Source: Tropicibacter sp. R16_0 (GTDB lineage: Bacteria > Pseudomonadota > Alphaproteobacteria > Rhodobacterales > Rhodobacteraceae). From it: a stretch of DNA of 64,000 bases. The notes below the pieces were generated by a model. That model was not told the DNA's origin. It searched no databases and saw only the letters and a list, made by a program, of their open reading frames with translations. Below are positions 60,348 through 64,000 of this stretch, one piece after another. Made by a program: the position numbers and the translations under genes. Numbering within the stretch: the first letter of the stretch is position 1; each line of letters starts with the position of its first letter. The stretch lies in assembly GCF_017743935.1 (NCBI RefSeq), contig NZ_JAGHRE010000001.1, forward strand, positions 479,683 through 543,682, given 5' to 3'.

Positions 60348-60932
60348 TTAGCGGCGGCGGTCGCGGCGGGCGCTCATCGGTTGGAAGGCCACGCCGACAT
60401 GCGCCTCGCAGTAAGGTTTGCCCTGTTGCACGGGCAGACCGCAGAACCAGAAGTCATCCGTTGCAGGATCGCCCACGGGCCATTTGCAGGTGCGCTCGGT
60501 CAGCTCCATCAAGGTCAGCTTCTTGGCTTTCTTCTCAACCTCGTTGACCTTGGCCAGGGCCTCGGGGCTGATTTCGTTGGCCGAGGGCTGCGGCGGCAGC
60601 GGCTGGCCTGCGGGAATGATCTGCTTTCGGGCCGGGATCGGCTTTGCGTCGGCTGCGGGGGCCGCAGGCTCGGGCGCCGGTTTGCGGGCGGGTTCGGTCT
60701 TGGGTGCGGGTTTGGCGCGCGGTTCGGCCTTGGCCGCGGGGGCGGGCTTTTCCTTGGGCTCTGCCTTGGTCGAGGCATTGCTGGTCGCACGGTTCGACAG
60801 GCCCAGGCGATGCACCTTGCCGATGACGGCGTTGCGTGTCACGCCGCCCAGTTCCTTGGCGATCTGGCTGGCCGACTGGCCCTCGCCCCACATTTTCTTG
60901 AGCAGTTCTACGCGCTCGTCGGTCCAGGACAT
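60348..60932 (-). CDS. gcrA: GcrA cell-cycle regulator
   Basis: This 194-aa protein starts MSWTDERVELLKKMWGEGQS with the GcrA DNA-binding domain (KELGGVTRNAVIGKVHRLGL). It has a long Ala/Pro/Lys-rich linker and a C-terminal domain with RTCKWPVGDPATDDFWFCG and CEAHVGVAFQP. GcrA binds sigma-70 and promoters carrying CcrM-methylated GANTC sites. One GANTC (GAATC, 61037-61041) lies in the divergent gap to the ABC permease. The linker is longer than in Caulobacter. Confidence 0.95.
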   Translation of the reverse strand: MSWTDERVELLKKMWGEGQSASQIAKELGGVTRNAVIGKVHRLGLSNRATSNASTKAEPKEKPAPAAKAEPRAKPAPKTEPARKPAPEPAAPAADAKPIPARKQIIPAGQPLPPQPSANEISPEALAKVNEVEKKAKKLTLMELTERTCKWPVGDPATDDFWFCGLPVQQGKPYCEAHVGVAFQPMSARRDRRR

Positions 60933-61071
60933 GGCATGCCTTTCAAAGCGGGAAAGCGGCCCCCATCGCGGCCGCCTTCGGAATTTGTCTCAGCGCCCTA
61001 TTTTAATCACTGCGCCGCGAGTTACAAGGCGTCTTAGAATCAGTTTCGCAGCAAAGCGTAGGGCAGGGCAG

Positions 61072-61875
61072 ATGTCGGATTTCATGGAACTTGGCGAGCG
61101 CCGGTTTGGGCGGGTCAACTGGCTGGGCCTCAGGACATTGGCACATCGTGAAACGGCGCGTTTCATGGTGGTTTGGACGCAAACGCTGCTGGCGCCCTTG
61201 GTTACGGCCGGCCTGTTCTTGCTGATCTTTACCATTGCCGTGGGCTCTAAACGTGGTGACGTCATGGGCGTGCCCTTCCTGACGTTTCTGGCACCGGGCA
61301 TTCTGACAATGACGGTGATCCAGAACGCGTTTGCCAACACCTCGTCCTCCATCGTGATTTCCAAGGTGCAGGGTAATATCGTCGACACGCTAATGCCGCC
61401 GCTGTCGGCCATCGAGCAGTTGCTGGGCTATCTTGCAGGGGGCGTGGCGCGAGGGTTGCTGGTTGCGGTTGCCATCAGCATCGCCCTTGCCTTGGTGCTT
61501 GGGATCGTGCCGCAGCATCCGTTGGTCGCCTTGCTGTTCGTTGTCATGGGGGCCACGTTTCTGGGCGCCTTGGGGATTGTCGCGGGCATCTTTGCCAACA
61601 AGTTCGACCAGATGGCGGCAATCACCAACTTCATCGTGACGCCCTTGGCCTTTTTGTCGGGCACGTTCTATTCGGTCGAGGCGTTGCCGCCGGTTCTGAA
61701 CGTCATCAGCCACTTGAACCCGGTGTTCTATCTGATCGACGGCGTCCGCTTTGGCGTCATTGGGGTGTCCGACAGCTCGCCCTGGCTGGGATTTGCGGTC
61801 TGCTCGGGCGCGACAACTGCAGTCTGCCTGCTGGCCTGGTGGATGTTGAAGACCGGCTATCGCCTGAAATCCTAA
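61072..61875 (+). CDS. ABC-2 type transporter permease
   Basis: This 267-aa protein with six hydrophobic segments shows the ABC-2 (YadH/NodJ-like) plan: VVWTQTLLAPLVTAGLFLLI, then FLAPGILTMTVIQNAFANTS, and LAFLSGTFYSVEALPPVL before HLNPVFYLIDGVRFGVIG. No ATP-binding subunit is adjacent, so the partner is elsewhere. The ATG at 61072 is much downstream of the open frame's beginning, which runs antisense through gcrA. It overlaps the convergent MFS gene by 4 bp. Confidence 0.9.
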   Translation: MSDFMELGERRFGRVNWLGLRTLAHRETARFMVVWTQTLLAPLVTAGLFLLIFTIAVGSKRGDVMGVPFLTFLAPGILTMTVIQNAFANTSSSIVISKVQGNIVDTLMPPLSAIEQLLGYLAGGVARGLLVAVAISIALALVLGIVPQHPLVALLFVVMGATFLGALGIVAGIFANKFDQMAAITNFIVTPLAFLSGTFYSVEALPPVLNVISHLNPVFYLIDGVRFGVIGVSDSSPWLGFAVCSGATTAVCLLAWWMLKTGYRLKS

Positions 61876-63119
61876 GCAGCTTCGGCCTGTGGCTGCACCA
61901 GCTCGCTGGGTCGCAGGGGCGTCTTTGGTTGCCCTAATCGGGGATGCAGACGCGCGGCGATCACCCAGGCAATGGCCAGAGCTGCGCCGCCTGCTGCAAA
62001 GATGCCCGCCACTGGAAAGACCAGCAAAACGGCCCAGGCCGCGCCTGGGGTCAGGATGCCGCTGACGTCCCGGTACGAGCTGTAGACGGCCGACATCTCG
62101 GTCCGCTCTGACGGTTTCACCGCCATCAAGAACGGAAGACCTGCGCAGATATCCAGCACGATCATCCACATGGACCCCACCACCATCACGGCAACAGCAA
62201 CCCAAGGCATCGGGGAGACCACAGTGGCTGTAACGAAACAGGTGGCGGCTGCGGCAAATCCGATGCGGACGGATTGTTTGACTGACCGGCGCTGCATCCA
62301 TTTCAGGATCAGGGGTGAGGCAAAGAGCATACCGTTGGTGAATGACAGCAGGATGCCACCCAGTTGATCTCCCAACCCGCTTTCGATCGCAAAGATCGGC
62401 AGGTAAACCACATAGATCCACCAGCCGCAGGACCGGATCACCGCAAAAAGCCATCCGGCCACCAGGCGGGGCTGGGCGAAAAAGCGCGGCAGATAGGCCA
62501 ACGGATTGGCGGCTTGGCTGCGTGCCCGGCTGATCAGCTTGCCGTTGCCCAGGCGCATGGCCCAGAACACTGCCAGCATGACGACAGAGGCTATGGCAGA
62601 GATCACAAACGGTGCAGGCGTCCAATATTCCAGCAGCAAAACGCCTGCCATCGGGCCAGCTGTCCAGCCAATGGCGCTGTAGAACATGCGGCTGGTCTCA
62701 CATTCTCCCAATTCGATGCGGTCAATATAGTCCAGCACATAGGCGTTGAAGCATACGAATGTGGTCACGGCCGCAACTGTGTTGAGCCCCAAGGCGCCGA
62801 TGACCGCCACTGGCGTGCCGATGATGGCCAACACGGCTGACGCGGTGAACATCAACGCGCCCGCTGAATAGGCCCATCGGCGCGGCACATAGCGCACGGC
62901 ATATGGCACCATCAGGCCTGCGATCAGCGACACGATCCCGATCAGGAAATAGATGAACGAGACGGTCCCTGCATCTCCAAGCGTCCGGTACATGATCAGC
63001 GGAAAGACCGAGATCAGGATGCCGCGCACAACAGCTTCAAGGCCGGCAAGGATACCAAAATCTCGAACAGATGGAGCAGGGGCGTGGCGGACCCACTCGG
63101 GAATGCGGCGTTCATGCAT
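61872..63119 (-). CDS. MFS transporter
   Basis: This 415-aa protein has about twelve membrane helices. The loop after TM2 contains VPYAVRYVPRRWAYSAGALM, the Gly/Arg-rich region expected of the superfamily, and a large central cytoplasmic loop lies around RARSQAANPLAYLP. The substrate is not evident. It is convergent with the ABC permease (4-bp overlap). Confidence 0.82.
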   Translation of the reverse strand: MHERRIPEWVRHAPAPSVRDFGILAGLEAVVRGILISVFPLIMYRTLGDAGTVSFIYFLIGIVSLIAGLMVPYAVRYVPRRWAYSAGALMFTASAVLAIIGTPVAVIGALGLNTVAAVTTFVCFNAYVLDYIDRIELGECETSRMFYSAIGWTAGPMAGVLLLEYWTPAPFVISAIASVVMLAVFWAMRLGNGKLISRARSQAANPLAYLPRFFAQPRLVAGWLFAVIRSCGWWIYVVYLPIFAIESGLGDQLGGILLSFTNGMLFASPLILKWMQRRSVKQSVRIGFAAAATCFVTATVVSPMPWVAVAVMVVGSMWMIVLDICAGLPFLMAVKPSERTEMSAVYSSYRDVSGILTPGAAWAVLLVFPVAGIFAAGGAALAIAWVIAARLHPRLGQPKTPLRPSELVQPQAEAA

Positions 63120-63225
63120 GGCGAGGACTCACTTGTTTTTGAGCCCAGTGTGTATGCTGTGGAATGCTGGTCTTTGGGGTTTGCGACATGGGGGTCGCCC
63201 ACAGACCGCGCGCCCGAATTATTCT

Positions 63226-64000
63226 TCAACGCTTGGCCTGCCGCCCCTCGCGCCACGCCAGCACCAGCGCACCACTCAAGATGATGGCGGCACCGATGAG
63301 GCTCACGCTGTCGGGGATAACGTCAAAGCCGATAAAGTCGTAAAGGGCGGCAAAGATCAGCGTTGCATAGCTGAACGGTGCCACGAACGAGGCATCCGCC
63401 CGCGCCATGCCATTGACAAAACACGCTTGGGCGCAGGCCATCAGGAACCCGATGCCAACCAGTGCTGCCCATTGCTCGGGTGTCGGCATTTGCCAGACCG
63501 GCAACACAGCTACGGTTGCAATGGCCAAACCCATGGAATTGTTGATCAGCAGGATTTGAAAAGGGGATTCCCGCGACGATAGCTTTTTGATGAAAATAAG
63601 CTCCATCCCCATCACCAATGCGGCCCCCAAGGCCAAAAGGGCGGCCGGTTGGAAGCTGTCGGGTGTTGGCCTCAGCAGGATCAGGGCCCCGAACAGGGCA
63701 ACAAGTGCAGCGCCCCACCGCCATGGTCCGACCCGTTCACCAAGCAAGGGAATGGCAAAAACCATGGCAAATACCGGGTTCAGGAATGAAATCGCCGTTG
63801 CATCGGCCATGGGGATGTAGGCGACGCTGGCAAACATCAGCGTCACACCGGACCAACCAAAGGTGGTGCGCCCAATGTGCAGGCCCCAATGTGGACGCTG
63901 CAGGGGCGGGCGGGTCACCGCGACGACGGTTCCGATGGCGATGAAAGCAAACAGGAAACGACCGTGGCTGATCTGCATGGGATGCAACTCAGGACCCAAC
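63226..64000 (-). CDS. EamA/DMT family transporter, N-terminus beyond the window
   Basis: At least 257 residues of a ten-helix drug/metabolite transporter are visible, with the first EamA half ending LNPVFAMVFAIPLLGERV and the second around SYATLIFAALYDFIGFDVIP. The opening part would lie past 64000: in-frame TTG and ATG codons near the edge do not leave room for the first helix. The substrate is unknown. Confidence 0.85.
   Translation of the reverse strand, partial: LGPELHPMQISHGRFLFAFIAIGTVVAVTRPPLQRPHWGLHIGRTTFGWSGVTLMFASVAYIPMADATAISFLNPVFAMVFAIPLLGERVGPWRWGAALVALFGALILLRPTPDSFQPAALLALGAALVMGMELIFIKKLSSRESPFQILLINNSMGLAIATVAVLPVWQMPTPEQWAALVGIGFLMACAQACFVNGMARADASFVAPFSYATLIFAALYDFIGFDVIPDSVSLIGAAIILSGALVLAWREGRQAKR

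Overview
The window is a 64-kb stretch of chromosome, most likely from a marine Rhodobacterales (Roseobacter-group) alphaproteobacterium. The evidence is gene content: a GcrA cell-cycle regulator, a fused Sat-CysC enzyme, DUF6455, DUF1467 and Hint_2 proteins, a KpsE/KpsT capsule exporter pair and a non-pyrrolysine MttB homologue. DNA is G+C-rich with dense, often 4-bp-overlapping genes. I saw no rRNA, tRNA, CRISPR array, transposase or integrase.

Layout. 1-5417: a catabolic-looking cluster in which a partial flavin reductase is divergent from a LysR gene followed by an FMN-dependent (luciferase-like) monooxygenase, two short-chain dehydrogenases and an MttB-family methyltransferase. 5719-13381: Sat-CysC, a membrane/ferredoxin/adenylate-cyclase fusion, an RraB-like protein, a RES-domain protein coupled to thioredoxin reductase, an Lrp regulator, a Hint protein and small ORFs. 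13663-22062: the overlapping lgt / methyltransferase / pgeF operon, UbiK-like, YbjN, proC-csaA-hydroxyacid dehydrogenase, thymidine kinase, an unknown HTH-like protein and ArsH. 22063-27911: a beta-ketodecanoyl-ACP synthase divergent from a marR-RND efflux operon.

28146-38616: carB, pabB and a class IV aminotransferase, a CPBP membrane protein, aspS, and the DUF1800/DUF1501 pair. 38682-46329: a response regulator with a tiny membrane protein, methylmalonyl-CoA epimerase, EI24 protein and nitroreductase, an HDAC-like deacetylase, a DUF167 gene broken by one in-frame stop, an M48 lipoprotein with a YigZ-like protein, two DUF6455 genes and a double CDGSH protein. 46486-47580: a low-G+C island with one gene whose RN-x3-H motif suggests a HEPN RNase-like protein. 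47581-64000: rimO, an AsmA protein, a surface-polysaccharide operon (kpsT, kpsE, kdsA, phosphohexomutase), a uracil-DNA glycosylase family protein, SseB-like, YghU-type GST, a YHS protein, a secreted zincin-like protein, gcrA, an ABC permease, an MFS transporter and a truncated EamA transporter.

Several convergent gene ends carry perfect GC-rich inverted repeats with 3-nt loops, four of them next to the core GTTGGGCCRGGC. These look like an interspersed repeat family. The items I consider most worth follow-up are the HEPN-like island, the monooxygenase/MttB cluster, the hairpin family, the broken DUF167 gene, the RES protein without an antitoxin and the ferredoxin-cyclase fusion.
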